DNA from: Pochonia chlamydosporia 170
Lineage: Eukaryota; Ascomycota; Sordariomycetes; Hypocreales; Clavicipitaceae
Direction of reading: 5' to 3'
Length of the DNA stretch: 64,000 nucleotides
NCBI RefSeq assembly: GCF_001653235.2
Contig: NC_035790.1
Coordinates: 4,030,001-4,094,000 of the forward strand
Shown here: piece after piece, positions 23,381 to 34,534 of the stretch
How the letters are laid out: the number at the start of each line of letters is the position of its first letter
Numbering within the stretch: position 1 is the stretch's first letter
Position numbers and translations under genes: made by a program
The notes under the pieces: generated by a model
Seen by the model: the letters and a program-made list of their open reading frames with translations, nothing else
What the model was told of the DNA's origin: nothing
Database searches by the model: none

Positions 23381-23910
23381 TTAAGCAGAGACCTTGTTGT
23401 TGGCGCTCAGCTCACGGCCGACCTTGGAGCGAGCCAGGATGTCCTCACGGTCCTTGTCGAGCTTGAGCTTGGTGATGACCACGTTGGAGGGGTGGATGCC
23501 CAGGGGGACGGACTGGCCGGAGGCCTTGTCGCGGGTGACGCGCTCGACGTGGATGACGTATTTGAGACGGTAGACGGAGGTGACCTTGCCCTCGCGGCCC
23601 TTGTTGGAGCCACGGACGATGGTGACCTCGTCGTCCTTGCGGACGGGGATGCTGCGGACCTGGGATTTGTTAGTTTCGTGTGAGGAGAGACGTATTGAGG
23701 GAGAGCGTACGTTGTACTTCTCGCGCAGCTCCTTGCTGAGAGGGGCGCTCATGATGACACGGCGCTGGCTGGAGGGCGCCTTATAGTGAGCGGCGCGGCT
23801 CTTGCGTCGCGAGGACGAAACGGCTGGGTTTGGTTAGAAATTGAGTTTTGGGAAGTTGTGTAGTTTTTGTTGGATGTGATTTGTAACTTACTGCTGCTGA
23901 CCTTGACCAT
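23381..23910 (-). CDS. RPL26: 60S ribosomal protein L26 (uL24)
   Basis: Exons 23910-23892, 23823-23711 and 23659-23381 (introns 68 and 51 nt) give 136 residues, the usual size. The first exon codes only MVKVSS plus one base, a common pattern in fungal ribosomal protein genes. The protein reads [38 protein letters not shown] and the KOW motif [19 protein letters not shown]. It binds 25S rRNA near the exit tunnel of the large subunit. Third codon positions are strongly biased to C and G, as expected of a highly expressed gene. An E-box and an AGGGTA element lie about 135-160 bases upstream. Confidence 0.96.
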
Positions 23911-24435
23911 TGTGACGGTTGTTGACGGGGGAGGAGCAACGAAGGGATATCGGCGTTGGGTGATGATGAACGGGATACGGGGGAAGGATTCTCGTGAGAA
24001 ATTTGAGACGTCGTTGTGGGCTGAAAATTAGCGAGCGGTGTGGGCGGCACGTGACGGAAATTTACCCTACTTGAGCGCTGAGTCAGCCGTCATGGAATGC
24101 AACTTTGGAGGAATTGAGTTGTAGAGTGGCGCTAGACCAGATTGGGTTGCTTTTGATGTGAGGACTGGGTTGAGATTGAGTGAGGGGAGAACATTGAAAA
24201 GGTTGAATAATGGAGGTCGGGGTTTTGATTGAGCAATTGGGCAGTCTATAGTGTTGCGATTGATAAAATTCATGTCGTCTTAGCTGAGTGATATTGTAGG
24301 CTCTACCGCATGCAGAGCAAATCTATGTAAAAATACAGTGCTCGCAGCATAATGCGACTGTCTATCTTTTATCGTACAAAAAATCCGTCCACAATTTCCA
24401 TCTATTAACAAGATACCGAGATGTAACGGCAGGTA
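23911..24435. other. intergenic stretch between COX11 and RPL26 (same strand)
   Basis: RPL26 promoter and leader plus the 3' flank of COX11. The only distinct elements are the CACGTG and AGGGTA sites listed separately. Confidence 0.5.
24047..24071 (-). promoter_or_regulatory. candidate RPL26 promoter elements: AGGGTA and TCACGTG
   Basis: Reading on the minus strand, AGTAGGGTAAA is followed by CCGTCACGTGCC, 135-160 bases before the RPL26 start. In several ascomycetes ribosomal protein genes are controlled by Tbf1 (AGGGTT/AGGGTA-like sites) and Cbf1 (TCACGTG). Assigning these factors here is inference from the motifs. Confidence 0.45.
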
Positions 24436-25408
24436 CTACGCCACAGCAGGAGCCTTGAATCTACCATTATTATCATACCGCGCCTCTGTAAACACATTAG
24501 CAACCGCACGGCATACAAACAAACCACCACGAAAGGAAGAGGGAAAATAACGTACTAAAAAAAGTATAGTTGAGAGTAACCGTCTCCACACCCTTCATGT
24601 TCAAATCATTCAACAGATCCGGATCCAGGTAAAAGAAGACGGGCATGTCCACCGTCTCACCAGCATTCAGCCGCTGCTCCTCGAAGCAAAAGCACTGAAT
24701 CTTGCTAAAGTACGGTGCGCACTGCGCCGGCGTGACGCTGTACGTCGCCACGCCGATGATGTCCTTGTCGCCCCTGTTGGTGGCCTTGTAGAAGGCGAGG
24801 GCCGTCTCGCCGGGCAGGACGCGGACCTCGCGCTGCTGCGGGATGAACTTCCAGGGGAGCTCGTCGGACACGGAGGCGTTGAAGGTGACTTTTATGCGGT
24901 TGGCGGATGTGACGGGGACGAGGCGGCTGGAGAGGTCGCCTTCGTAGGAGGAGCCGTGGGCGCGGATGGGCTGCCCGCCCCAGCCGGTGGTTTGGCAGAT
25001 CTACCGTTTGTTTTAGCTGTGGTTTCAATGGTCTTGATTGTAGGGGGGCTTTGTACCATTTTGTAGAGGGGGACTGAGCCGTATGCTACGGCTACGGTGC
25101 CAATGATGACGCTGAGTGTGTAGAATCTTTTGGAGTGAGCTTTCGTTGTGTGGTGGCCGGGTGAGGCAGACTTACGCAACGGTCTGGTTCTTTCGGTTGT
25201 AGTGAGCTCGGATTTGCTCCATCGACGGCGCGGCCTGCTGGGAAAGATGTGCTGTTGTCCGGGGATTGGATGTAGATGCGTTTCGGCGGATGTTTAGCCG
25301 GAGATGCGGTTGGGAGTGCTGCGGTCGGGTGTTACGGCAGGAGAAACAGGCCCATTTTGATGAGGCTGCGCGCGTGGAGCTGCGCGCCAGCCTTGGTGCG
25401 CTGTTCAT
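24436..25408 (-). CDS. COX11: Cytochrome c oxidase assembly protein COX11 (copper delivery to CuB)
   Basis: Four exons (25408-25176, 25126-25057, 25000-24556, 24485-24436; introns 49, 56 and 70 nt) give 265 residues. It is anchored in the mitochondrial inner membrane and inserts copper into the CuB site of Cox1. Residues 1-45 are rich in Arg, Ser and Ala with no acid, a mitochondrial presequence. One transmembrane helix spans about 79-97 (FYTLSVIIGTVAVAYGSVP), followed by PLYKMICQTTGWGGQP, the family signature. The intermembrane-space beta domain contains the copper ligands in IQCFCFEEQ (Cys204, Cys206) and ends with NYTFFKARYDNNG. It is the second of three minus-strand genes with separate promoters. 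The start ATG gives the targeting peptide directly. Confidence 0.94.
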
Positions 25409-25993
25409 GGTGTTTTGTGGTGGGATTGAGTCGGATGGTGAAGCTGTTGGAAGGGTTCGGAGCTTGAGGTGGTGGTTTTAGTTTTCGGCTGGGATGACAT
25501 GATGTTGGATGGAGTGGGGCCGTCTTGTGCCGCGAAAGTGGCAGCTGCACATCGATATTGAGCATCAAGTCAGGATGATTATTCGGGATGATGGTTTTTT
25601 TTTGTTTTATTTAAGCTTCATTAGTGAGTTGTATTGCTTCAGTACTGAGTTACTACATTATGACTTTAATTTGAGAGTTTACTCTGGCTGTCTGTGGTCA
25701 TTTCATAATGGAGACTCAGGCGCATTGGCAACTCACGTATGGCACCGTCTTGGTTTCATAAATTTATAAATTCAAAAAAAAAAAAAAAAAAAAAGCGCAT
25801 AATACTCAATCTCTCGTATTCCAACCAAGATGACGTCAATTGGTTGATTTCTACAAACATAACCATTGGCAAAAACAGAAACATTCCATCCCAAAATACC
25901 AACCCATGATGCGTGCCAGAGGTATGAGATATGCCGTCGTCCCAACAAAACAATCGCTATGCTATAAGTACATGGAAACTATACCATCCAATT
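25409..25993. other. intergenic stretch between FAD oxidoreductase and COX11
   Basis: Holds the COX11 promoter and the 3' flank of the upstream gene. It is AT-rich around 25600-25800 and includes the A run at 25774-25794. No further gene was seen. Confidence 0.5.
25774..25794. repeat. poly(A) homopolymer, 21 nt
   Basis: Uninterrupted A run about 200 bases beyond the stop codon of the FAD oxidoreductase (which reads as T on that gene's strand). Confidence 0.9.
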
Positions 25994-27710
25994 TCATGCC
26001 TGCTTCTCCAGAACCCGCCTCGGTTTGACTCCGTTCAGTGCTGGCTTTACCGATCGTCTGCCAGTGCCTGCCAAACGCTCCAGGATTTGAACCACAAATA
26101 CCTGGATGAGCAGAATAATCAAGCGTACAAAGTGGTCTGCGAGACCTAGTTTCGGTTTCTTGCCGCGGCTATATGTTGAATCTACAAAGTCGAATGGTAG
26201 TTTCGCACCAAGGTGTTCTTGCGCCACGTGTAAACCACTACTGAATCCGTCTTCGTGGAAACCATACTTGGTCCAGGCTCCGGCGTAGCTGATTCCTCGT
26301 TTATTCTGGATATGTCGCAAAAACTTTTGGGCGCGAACAGCGGACGGAGTGTATAATGGATGTGAGTAGAAGAATCTTCCTTTTGTCAAGGCAGCGCGTG
26401 GTCGATGCAGAGGGTTTAGTGTGACGAGGACATCACCGAATGGCTCTCGTGGAATATGCTGAAGAATATTCATGTTGTAGGTCAGGGATACTTGGTCGAT
26501 GTTGGCCTTGGACGGGGATGACAAGGTGAGATAATTCCAGCTTGACCAAGCCTTACGCTTCTGAGGCATGAGTGTCAGATCCGAATGCAAAACCGCCTCG
26601 TTTTCGGATGTTTGGAAGCAGGATAGAATTGCGCGCTCCTGGTCGGTGGCAGATGATCCCAAAATGGACAGCGCTTGGTCGCCGTGGGTTGCCAAAATTA
26701 CATGGTCAAAAGTGTCGGATTGGCCGTTTTCAAAGTGCAGCACAACCCGCCCGTTCTCGTCGTTCGAGAGTCGTCTGACAGGTGTATTGAGGAAGAGGTG
26801 ATTAGGGGGAAAGCCTTTCATTACTGCGTCAATGTATGATTGCGATCCTTCGCGCAGGGTCAGCCAATCTGGCCGAGCGGCAACGGTGGAAAGGAGATGA
26901 TGGTTCCACCTAATGGTTTTGTCAGCTCACCATATTCCAAGACATGAGACGGGACATGACATATATTCGGAGTGTCTTACAAGAATCGCACCAGTGTCAA
27001 AACTGGAAACTCAAGACTGCACTTGTCAGGACTGGTACTCCAGACAGCAGCCGTCATTGGGATCAAGTAGTCGTCCCGGAAGGCGTCTGAGTAGCCCTCT
27101 CGCTCCAGGTACTGGCCAATGGTTTCGGCCCTGCTCGCGGAATGCAGGATACTGTCTGCTTCCTTTACCGGCTGCTCATCTTCCGCATTAATGATGACAT
27201 CAAGCGCGAACTGGTTGAATCGTATTATATCGAATAGCATGCGCCACATGCGCAATGAAAAGATGTTTCTCTTCTGGCAAAATACTGCGGCGAGATTCGT
27301 ACCGGCCCACTCGAATAGTCCCTGGTCTCGAGAGACACCAAATGTCATTTCTGTCTTGTCCACAGGAACATTTAACTTGTTTAGGAAATTGATGAAATTC
27401 GCTAGAGTTGGTTGGTGTGAGTGAGTGACAGATTCATTTACACAATAGCGGGTAAGAAAAGGAAAGTCGGATTGTGAGACTTACGATAAGTTGCACTATT
27501 CAAGACAATAAATCCAGTGTCGACTGCTGTAGAGTATTTTCCGACTTTCCATTGGACTGTGTTGGTATGCCCGCCTAGTCGGTCGGCGGCTTCGTAAAGA
27601 TAGACGTCATGATATGTTCTATTAAGCGCCCATAATGCTGCAATGCCCGTACACCCACTACCAACAATGGCTACCTTCTTCCTGGTAGAGGAGTTAGCCG
27701 GGCGTATCAT
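25994..27710 (-). CDS. FAD-dependent amine-oxidase-like protein (predicted NAD/FAD-binding, COG2907-like)
   Basis: Exons 27710-27485, 27401-26981 and 26909-25994 (introns 83 and 71 nt) give 520 residues. The N-terminus KKVAIVGSGCTGIAALWAL is a dinucleotide-binding Rossmann motif (Gly17, Gly19, Gly22), followed by YEAADRLGGHTNTV, the acidic residue and GG motif that bind the FAD ribose and pyrophosphate. Further family blocks are DTGFIVLNSATYPNF, LFEWAGTNL and WLTLREGSQSYIDAV. A C-terminal hydrophobic stretch (FVRLIILLIQVFVVQIL) may be a membrane helix. In bacteria members of this family often sit beside cyclopropane fatty acid synthase genes; no such gene is near here, so the substrate is open. 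The ATG at 27710 is preferred; the in-frame codon at 27722 is GTG. Confidence 0.86.
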
Positions 27711-28036
27711 GGCGAGCTTCACCTAGTGGTGTCTCAAGAGAAAAGAGAATGGTGATTTGGATTCGGATTGAGGCTCAGACAGAGAGTGTTTGAAGGGCAC
27801 GGAAATGGTCCAGGAGAAGGATCGAGCAAAAACGACAAGTCAGATTCAAATGCCCGAAAGAAAGCTTGGAGTCAACGAGGACACGGTGAAGGCAATTGGA
27901 AAGAGGAAGAAGAAGAAGTAGAATATTCTATTTGAAGATTCACAGCTGGGGAAATGCAAGGCGCAATTGAAAACGGCCGGCAGAGAGGGGAACGGAATCG
28001 GCAACGGGACGGGAATGGAAGCATGTGGCGGCGCTG

Positions 28037-28082
28037 GGCTTGGCTGGGCTGGGCTGGGCTGGTCTGGTCTGTTCTGGTCTGG
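28037..28082. repeat. GGGCT/GGTCT short tandem repeat
   Basis: About nine 5-nt units, starting as GGGCT or GGCTT and changing to GGTCT, in the gene-free stretch upstream of the FAD oxidoreductase. Confidence 0.85.
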
Positions 28083-28363
28083 TTTTGCTGCAGCAAAGCA
28101 AAGCACGACATGATAAAGTGGCAGCGCATACATACATAGATAGGTACTTAGCCTAGCCTGATTCGATGACGTTGGGGACGGGAACTCTGTTGCTTCAAAG
28201 ATGGAGAGATGGAGTGAACAAGACATGCACGGTGATGAACTTACGAATGCTGTGGCCTCGTCATGGCGACCAAAATCAAAGGGAAATGGCAACAAACTCG
28301 TTCGTGAAAGGACAAAGATGGCTTTGTGTAGGAATAAAGAGAGGAGGGAGGAGGAGCGACATG

Positions 28364-28383
28364 AAGTCAAGTCAAGTCAAGTC
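28364..28383. repeat. AAGTC x4 tandem repeat
   Basis: Four perfect 5-nt units. Confidence 0.9.
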
Positions 28384-28474
28384 TGTTGAGCCGGACCGGA
28401 GACGATCAAAGACCAGACAGACATGGAATGGACGTAAGAAACCAAGAGCTGGGCATCCGCATGACCAGACCTTT

Positions 28475-28514
28475 GTCGCAGGTCGCAGGTCGCAAGTTGC
28501 AGGTCGCAGGTCGC
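28475..28514. repeat. AGGTCGC imperfect tandem repeat
   Basis: About five 7-nt units of GTCGCAG with one diverged copy (AAGTTGC). Confidence 0.85.
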
Positions 28515-29819
28515 TCTTGGCCGGTCGCGCTTTGAGTAGTGAGGTCAATGGTGCTTCGGCCTCGGATAAGCGAAGTCTGGTCAACGGCTTGATTGACTAT
28601 TATGTATCGTTCTTGTCTAGGATGCCAAGTGGGTGATCAAGTGACGTCGTGCGTCCATGTCTCAACATGACGCCCAACATGATTTGGCTCTAGTCTACTT
28701 CAGTATAGTAGACTTGGACTCCAGAGTGACCAGACGGACTTTGATCCGCCGATGCAGGTTGACGACGAGTGATCAACAGTCTGGCAAGTCCCAGCCAGGC
28801 TGTGCTCTAATAAATCGCTCTAATGCATTCTAATGTTCAATGTTCGCAAACTCCCGTTGACGATGGGCTGAAGCTCTGGTCCCGCCCAATTATTCAATGT
28901 TCCAGAACAAACATGGATTTGACACAAAGCCATGTGCTGCCCCGTCGTCGCCCCAACGATTTTGAGGTTTTACAACAGACCAGTTGGCCGGACTTGAGTC
29001 TTGACCTGGAACGGCACTGACCTTCAGCCATGGCCAGCCGCACACAAATAGAACCCCGGCCAAATAAAAGCTCAGCCCGTTCGCGCAGACCTTGAAACGC
29101 TCCCGGCAAGACAATGCTCCGGCAATTATTCGTTTTGCATCTCCAAGCCAGCAGTTCCAAAGTTCACATTTACGAGCCAAGGGGCAAATAGATGCCTGGC
29201 GTTATTCAAATCCACTTTACCCAGGTAGAAAATGCCATCATCCCATGATGATATGTCGAGCACTCAACGGGATCGGTCAACGTCGGTACGAGTCGCCAAT
29301 TCTTTAAAGCGCCGTGCGAGAAAATTTAGAAAAAAATTCATCCCACATCAATATGCCCGGTTAATACAACTACGCGCCATTGTGACAAGTCACGGCACTA
29401 AGCCTGTTTTCTTCATTCTCCGGGGTGATTCAACTTTCTATGAAGAAAAAGAAGAGAAAAAAAGTCCAAAATTGGATTTCCGCGAGCGCAAGTTATTCTC
29501 GGGCGGACAGGTGTGCACGGACCATGCCCAATCGGGCGCCTCACGTGAACCAACCGACACTCTCTGCCTGTGGCTGGTAAAGAGCTGCCTGTGACATCGC
29601 CAACCCTTCCTGCTGGGGGTCATTACTCGGCTGACGACAACGATTGCGACCGACGATTTTCACCCTTCCTCCACCCAAGACTTGCCATCGCCTTGCATAG
29701 AGTAGAAATTCGGCCTTTTATACTTTCCACTTGCTTGCTTTATATCGTTTCGCTCTCTTGTTTCCGTCCTGAGTCGCCCCCAACAGACCTGCTTCGCTAC
29801 TCAAAGCACTCTCGCCAAC

Positions 29820-30638
29820 ATGTCTAACCCCCTCGACACTGAGGCTGGCTCTGAGCTTTTCAGCTCTTATGAAGCAGAGCTGAAGCTTGTGCAAGCAGAC
29901 CTGTTGCAGAAACTGGACCAGATCCCAGAGCTGTCAGGAGAGCCTCGTAAAAGCGCAGTCAGTCAGGCAGGGCGGGCTTTGGAGGAAGCAGATGAACTGG
30001 TACGTCTTGCCGCCGCCATCCAGGTCCCCTTTTCTTTTCGACGACAAAGGCTAACAGTGTAACAGCTGGGCTCTATGCGCTTGGAAAAGCAAAATATCCC
30101 AACTTCTTCTCGCGCCAAGGTTAACCAGCGATTCCGCAACTACGAATCAGACGTCGACTCCCAGCGCCGGAAACTTGCCGCCTTCACTTCTGATCGCGCA
30201 GATCCTTACGCATCACGGTATACGGATGAGCCCCAGGGATCAACCGATGCCCTTCTTGAGCAGCGACAGCAGCTGCTGTCCGGCACGGAACGTCTCGATA
30301 GAAGTACCCAGAGGCTAAAAGCCAGCCAGCAATTAGCGTACGAGACTGAGGCTATTGGAGCAAGCACTCTGGCCGACCTTGGAGTTCAGCGTGAAAGAAT
30401 TCAGAGTGCGCATGATACACTGCTCAACAGCGAGGGCTACGTCGACAGGAGCGTAAAGACGCTGCGGGGGATGGCTCGTAGGTAATGGAGATCTCACGTA
30501 ACCGGTACCCGAACACGTAGTGAGCACAAGAGCTAACAGTGGCTTTCCAGGATGGCTACGAATAAGGTGATCACTATTGCCATCATCACTGTTCTGGTAC
30601 TTTTGATTATCGCCGTCATTGTCAGCAAGTTCAGATGA
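29820..30638 (+). CDS. VTI1: Vesicle transport v-SNARE Vti1 (Qb SNARE)
   Basis: Exons 29820-29999, 30066-30481 and 30551-30638 (introns 66 and 69 nt) give 227 residues, the usual Vti1 size. The N-terminal Habc three-helix bundle begins ELFSSYEAELKLVQADL. The SNARE helix (about 133-195) includes TERLDRSTQRLKASQQLAYE and LADLGVQRERIQSAHDTL, with Gln at the central layer. A C-terminal anchor (VITIAIITVLVLLIIAVIV) is encoded mainly by the small third exon and ends SKFR. The protein acts in Golgi, endosome and vacuole fusion. If the second intron were retained, a stop directly after it would remove the membrane anchor. An E-box TCACGTGA lies about 275 bases upstream. The VTI1, SCD6 and RQC1 genes follow each other on this strand with separate promoters. 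Confidence 0.95.
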
Positions 30639-31549
30639 TTTTGAGTTTTATCGTTCGGTGTTCCGGTCATGCATATGGCGACGTGGGCTTGGTTTGCTTT
30701 TACTCGTGTAATGGGGTCCTTATTTTTGTGCAGTAGTAATACTCATGCCAGAGGCAGCAATCGTTTTCATGGAATATGATCTAGACTTTGCATTGATTCG
30801 ACTCGGTGTCAAATTTGGCGACGAGTATGCAGCAGTGTGTCAGTAGTGTGAAATAAAGTCATGGCGTCGTTGGAGTTCCTCCTATGCTGTGCGCTTGTGT
30901 CCTTCATTGTCGAGTTGTACTCGTTATACTTGTTACATCAGAGTGTAGTTTAATTTTGGTGTCTTGTAGGATATGAGAATAACTTTGAGACTATTTTGGT
31001 GCAGGTTGAATTGTACGTATTGTCCCGATGCACTTCGTCGTAGTAAATAACTATGAGACCTCCATTCACAATCAAACCAGACACAGAAATAAATCTCAGA
31101 TGCCAAAGGGTAAGAAATAAGAGCAGAGGTCGCATAAAATGCGGATTGTCCCTTACAAAATACCATATTCCATCACCAAGCCTAGGGTAGCCAGCTCTGC
31201 CCCTGTTGCTTGCAATGTGGCTCCCAGACTTCGGCTGCAGGCACTGGTGCGACTTTGCCGAACAATTTCCGCTGTACAACCGAGCGCAGGGTGTGCCATT
31301 GGAAAGCTCTCCAACCTCTTCTGGTGCGGACCTCAGCACGCAAAATCCTTCCCTGCACAAACCGCCTTTCCTCACCACCACAAATTTTACTCCGCAACAT
31401 TGTCGGTCGCCTCCCTCCCCAAGGCGTCGACGCTCTTTCCTTAGCTCTCAGTACATTGTACTGCAGACTTTATTACGACTGCTATTCGATTTTCTCGTCT
31501 CCTCGTCCCCTCCAGTTTACCGCGTGCTTAACGTGGCCTTTAAGCAGTC
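30639..31549. other. intergenic stretch between VTI1 and SCD6
   Basis: 3' flank of VTI1 and promoter/leader of SCD6. The last 150 bases are C/T-rich. The open frames here have no motif support. Confidence 0.5.
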
Positions 31550-33408
31550 ATGTCCGAATTCCTAGGGTATGCCGAAGCAAATGGCGCGTCTTCACACTTG
31601 ACAGCTTCTGACGTTTGCATCATAGTTCTCGCATCTCACTCATATCCAAGAGTGATATTCGGTAGGTGATCAAGCTTCTCCATTGACTTGCCCAGGCGCT
31701 GACCCACCTCCAGTTATGTCGGAACTCTTCACGAGATCAATTCAGACGAGTCTACAGTCTCCCTCGAGAATGTCCGTTCATTCGGTACCGAGGGACGAAG
31801 GGGGCGACCTGAAGAGGAGATTTCTCCATCCGATCAAGTATATGAATATATTGTGTTCCGTGGCAGCGACGTGAAGGATCTGCGCATCGAGGAACACCCC
31901 GGTATCAAGGAGACAAAAGCTCCCGCTGTTCCGGATGACCCAGCCATCGTTGGAGTAAGTCCTCTGCCTGAGCACCTGATTCATTGCTTTCTTTCTCCCC
32001 CTTACCCTCCATAATGATGAAATATTGCGGATGTAAACATTTGTCATGTCGGAAAGCGCAAAAATAATGTCGAGATTTCCGTTGCCTTCCTTCTGATCTT
32101 GGAATCATATCTTTTATATTTATACGTTGGACTGCTTCTATTATGAACAAAGCTGACCAATGCAACAAGGCTCGAACCCGAGATGCACCACCACCACAAC
32201 AACCACCGAATGCAGGCTTCCAACCTCCTTACCCACCTCAAAATAACTTTTATGGCCCACCTCCGGGCTCCTGGGGTCGCGGTGGAGGCCCTGGACCTAT
32301 GCCTGGACCTGGCTTTGCGGGAGTGCCCTACCCTCCCCCTCCAGGATGGTTTCCTCCTGGCCAGGGATTCCCACCTGGTCCAGGACCTTGGAACAATGCT
32401 CAATTCCCTGGTGGCCCCGGCGGACCTCCTGGACCAGATGGAGCTCCACGAGGCCCTGCTCAAGATGCCAAACCAGGCCCTGGTGCAGATGCAGCAAAAG
32501 CATCTGCGCCTGTACCAACCGAACCTAAGTCACTTGCCCAAGGCGGACGGCAACCGGCCAATGCCCCTAAACCACCAGTGGACTCAAAGCCTACAGCTGA
32601 GGAAGTCAAGGCCGCCGCAACGAACCTGAACAATGGCCCTGCGGCTGCGAAAAACAAGGCAAACGCTCGACCTGCGCCGGTTATTCCTCTCACTGGTAAT
32701 GCTGCAAAGCCTTTCCAACTGCCCAATGCAGGCAAGCCAACACCTGCTGGTGCAAAGGCTCCATCAACTGCGGCGCCTACCAGTGTGGAAGACGCTACAA
32801 GTGCTGCCCGTGCTGCAGTAGCTGTGGCAATGGCTCAACTTGGTACCAGTGGAACTACTGCTATGGACAATTTGACGAGCAAGGTTAATGAGATGCGGGT
32901 CAATGCCAACAGAGGAGCGTCAAGTGGCCGTGGCCGCGGGCGCGGCGGACGCCAGGGCGCTGCCAAGGTCGAAGTTCCGGACTCTGACTTTGATTTTGCC
33001 CAGTCTAATGCCAAGTTCAATAAGGAAGACATTGTCAAGGAGGCTATTGCTAGTGGCGATGTCCCCGAATCTCCCAGTGAAACAATGGATAAGGAGCTTG
33101 AGACCCAGCCAAGTAGCGGCGAGCCTGCCGGTTCTTACAACAAATCACGATCATTTTTCGATAACATCTCCAGTGAATCCAGGGAGAGGGCCGAAAATGG
33201 CGGACAAAAGCCCGGTGGCCGGGAGTGGCGGGGAGAGGAACAACGCAAGAATATGGAAACATTTGGACAAGGTAGCGTTGATGGAGGATACCGTAACTAC
33301 CGCGGACGGGGACGTGGTCGCGGAGGCCGCGGTAGAGGTGGATTTAACAGAGGCGGTCGTGGCGGTGGTAACCGCCAACAATACCCGGCTGCCACGGCTG
33401 AACACTAA
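31550..33408 (+). CDS. SCD6: Scd6/Sum2/Lsm14 family mRNA decay and translation repressor
   Basis: Four exons (31550-31566, 31626-31661, 31714-31954, 32170-33408; introns 59, 52 and 215 nt) give 510 residues. The first two exons are tiny (17 and 36 nt) and together code MSEFLGSRISLISKSDIR, the start of the Lsm14 N-terminal domain. That domain continues YVGTLHEINSDESTVSLENV and ends VYEYIVFRGSDVKDL. After a Pro/Gly-rich and Ala-rich linker come the FDF box (VPDSDFDFAQSNAKFNKED, about residue 370), the FFD box (SRSFFDNISS, about 425), the TFG box (METFGQGSVDGG, about 462) and a C-terminal RGG stretch. Family members bind Dcp2/Dhh1 and eIF4G, repress translation and enter P-bodies. The complete motif order makes the identification firm. 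Confidence 0.94.
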
Positions 33409-34534
33409 TGGTGAATATCTGGACAAGAGGCATCTTTGGATGTCTGTTATCTGCGACAAGCACAAAAAAATACAGTACGAAATTGGGGGAGCGTTTGGAC
33501 GTCGTCTGGCATGACCTATAGCGCGTATTTTCTCTCGCGCTTGTTACTGCCTTGGTTGGTTGGTTGATTTTGCCGTTTACCTTGGTCTTTGATGATGTAA
33601 CAACATGTTTGGGATCTTTGGCGCTCTGTGTGCTTAAGCGACTAGGTGCTGGATCAGTCTTTTTTTGCGGTTGCGTTGTGGAACGATACGAAAGCGATGA
33701 CATACTTGACCCGGGGAGGTCAAACCGGCAGCAATTGGAGTTTGGATTTTCGCAGGGAGAAAGGGAGGCTGGCAGGTTTAACGTGAAACATGAGACACTC
33801 TGGCATGGCCGGGAAAAGAGAAATACTGGCTTTGATTTCTGATACTTTTCGCGCTGCAGGATTGCAGGCTGGCATCTTAGATGACACGCGAGCTAGGCGT
33901 GTAAACCAACGGTCCACGACCTGTAAAATTGGGAAAACAAGCTTGATGCATATGTAGTGATGAGATACTTCTGACGCAGAAGACTTGGTCACTACGAGAC
34001 AATATACTTTTATCAAGCTTCACTATTGATTGCCTTTATTGGTCGTGAAGGTGGTATACCTTGGCCAGGTCATGCTCAATGTGGATGCCTAGAGGACCCG
34101 ATCAATCTATATCATACGTGTCGAATTGTTCGCGACGGAGGCAAACGATTACCAAAGAGACCGCAGATACTGTAGAGGCTGTTATGTTGACCCGTATATT
34201 ATAATGGGAGCAGGCCTTTCCGTAATATCACGGACAGGATGAAGGTTGCCTGAGGCGGTTTAACTTACGCGAAACTTTTGACCCCACCAGACGTCATGCC
34301 GCTCGGCGTGACGCTCAAAAAATGCCCCGCGGCGCCACATCAGCACATCAGGCCCGACAAAGTTCCCTCATGCCATTGCATGTCTACATAAATTTTACAT
34401 ACACCTCAATGCAATAGCTCTTATACATTAGAGATAGTCACTGCGACTTCAATAATACTTCGATTGAATACAATTCTCCCTCCTAAAGCCACCGCCAATC
34501 GAATTCAAGCCCCGTCGACAGTCCCACTCCAACC
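33409..34534. other. intergenic stretch between SCD6 and RQC1
   Basis: 3' flank of SCD6 and RQC1 promoter. No repeat or gene was recognised; the open frames are short and lack motifs. Confidence 0.5.

Larger units (their letters stand above)
27711..29819. other. gene-free divergent stretch with low-complexity repeats
   Basis: Region between the FAD gene and VTI1. It contains GGGCT and GGTCT repeats (28037-28082), an AAGTC tandem (28364-28383), an AGGTCGC repeat (28475-28514), several GACCAGAC elements (28411, 28463, 28728) and a TCACGTGA E-box at 29541. Open frames through it are products of the repeats and are not supported as genes. Confidence 0.55.

Noticed and set aside
26060..26110. tRNA-like B box: the minus strand reads GTGGTTCAAATCCTGG.
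   Set aside because: No A box, acceptor stem or anticodon arm at the right distance; the sequence is coding in the FAD oxidoreductase tail.
27846..28636. Open frames on both strands across 27846-28636.
   Set aside because: They run through GGGCT, AAGTC and AGGTCGC repeats; the translated sequence is low complexity.
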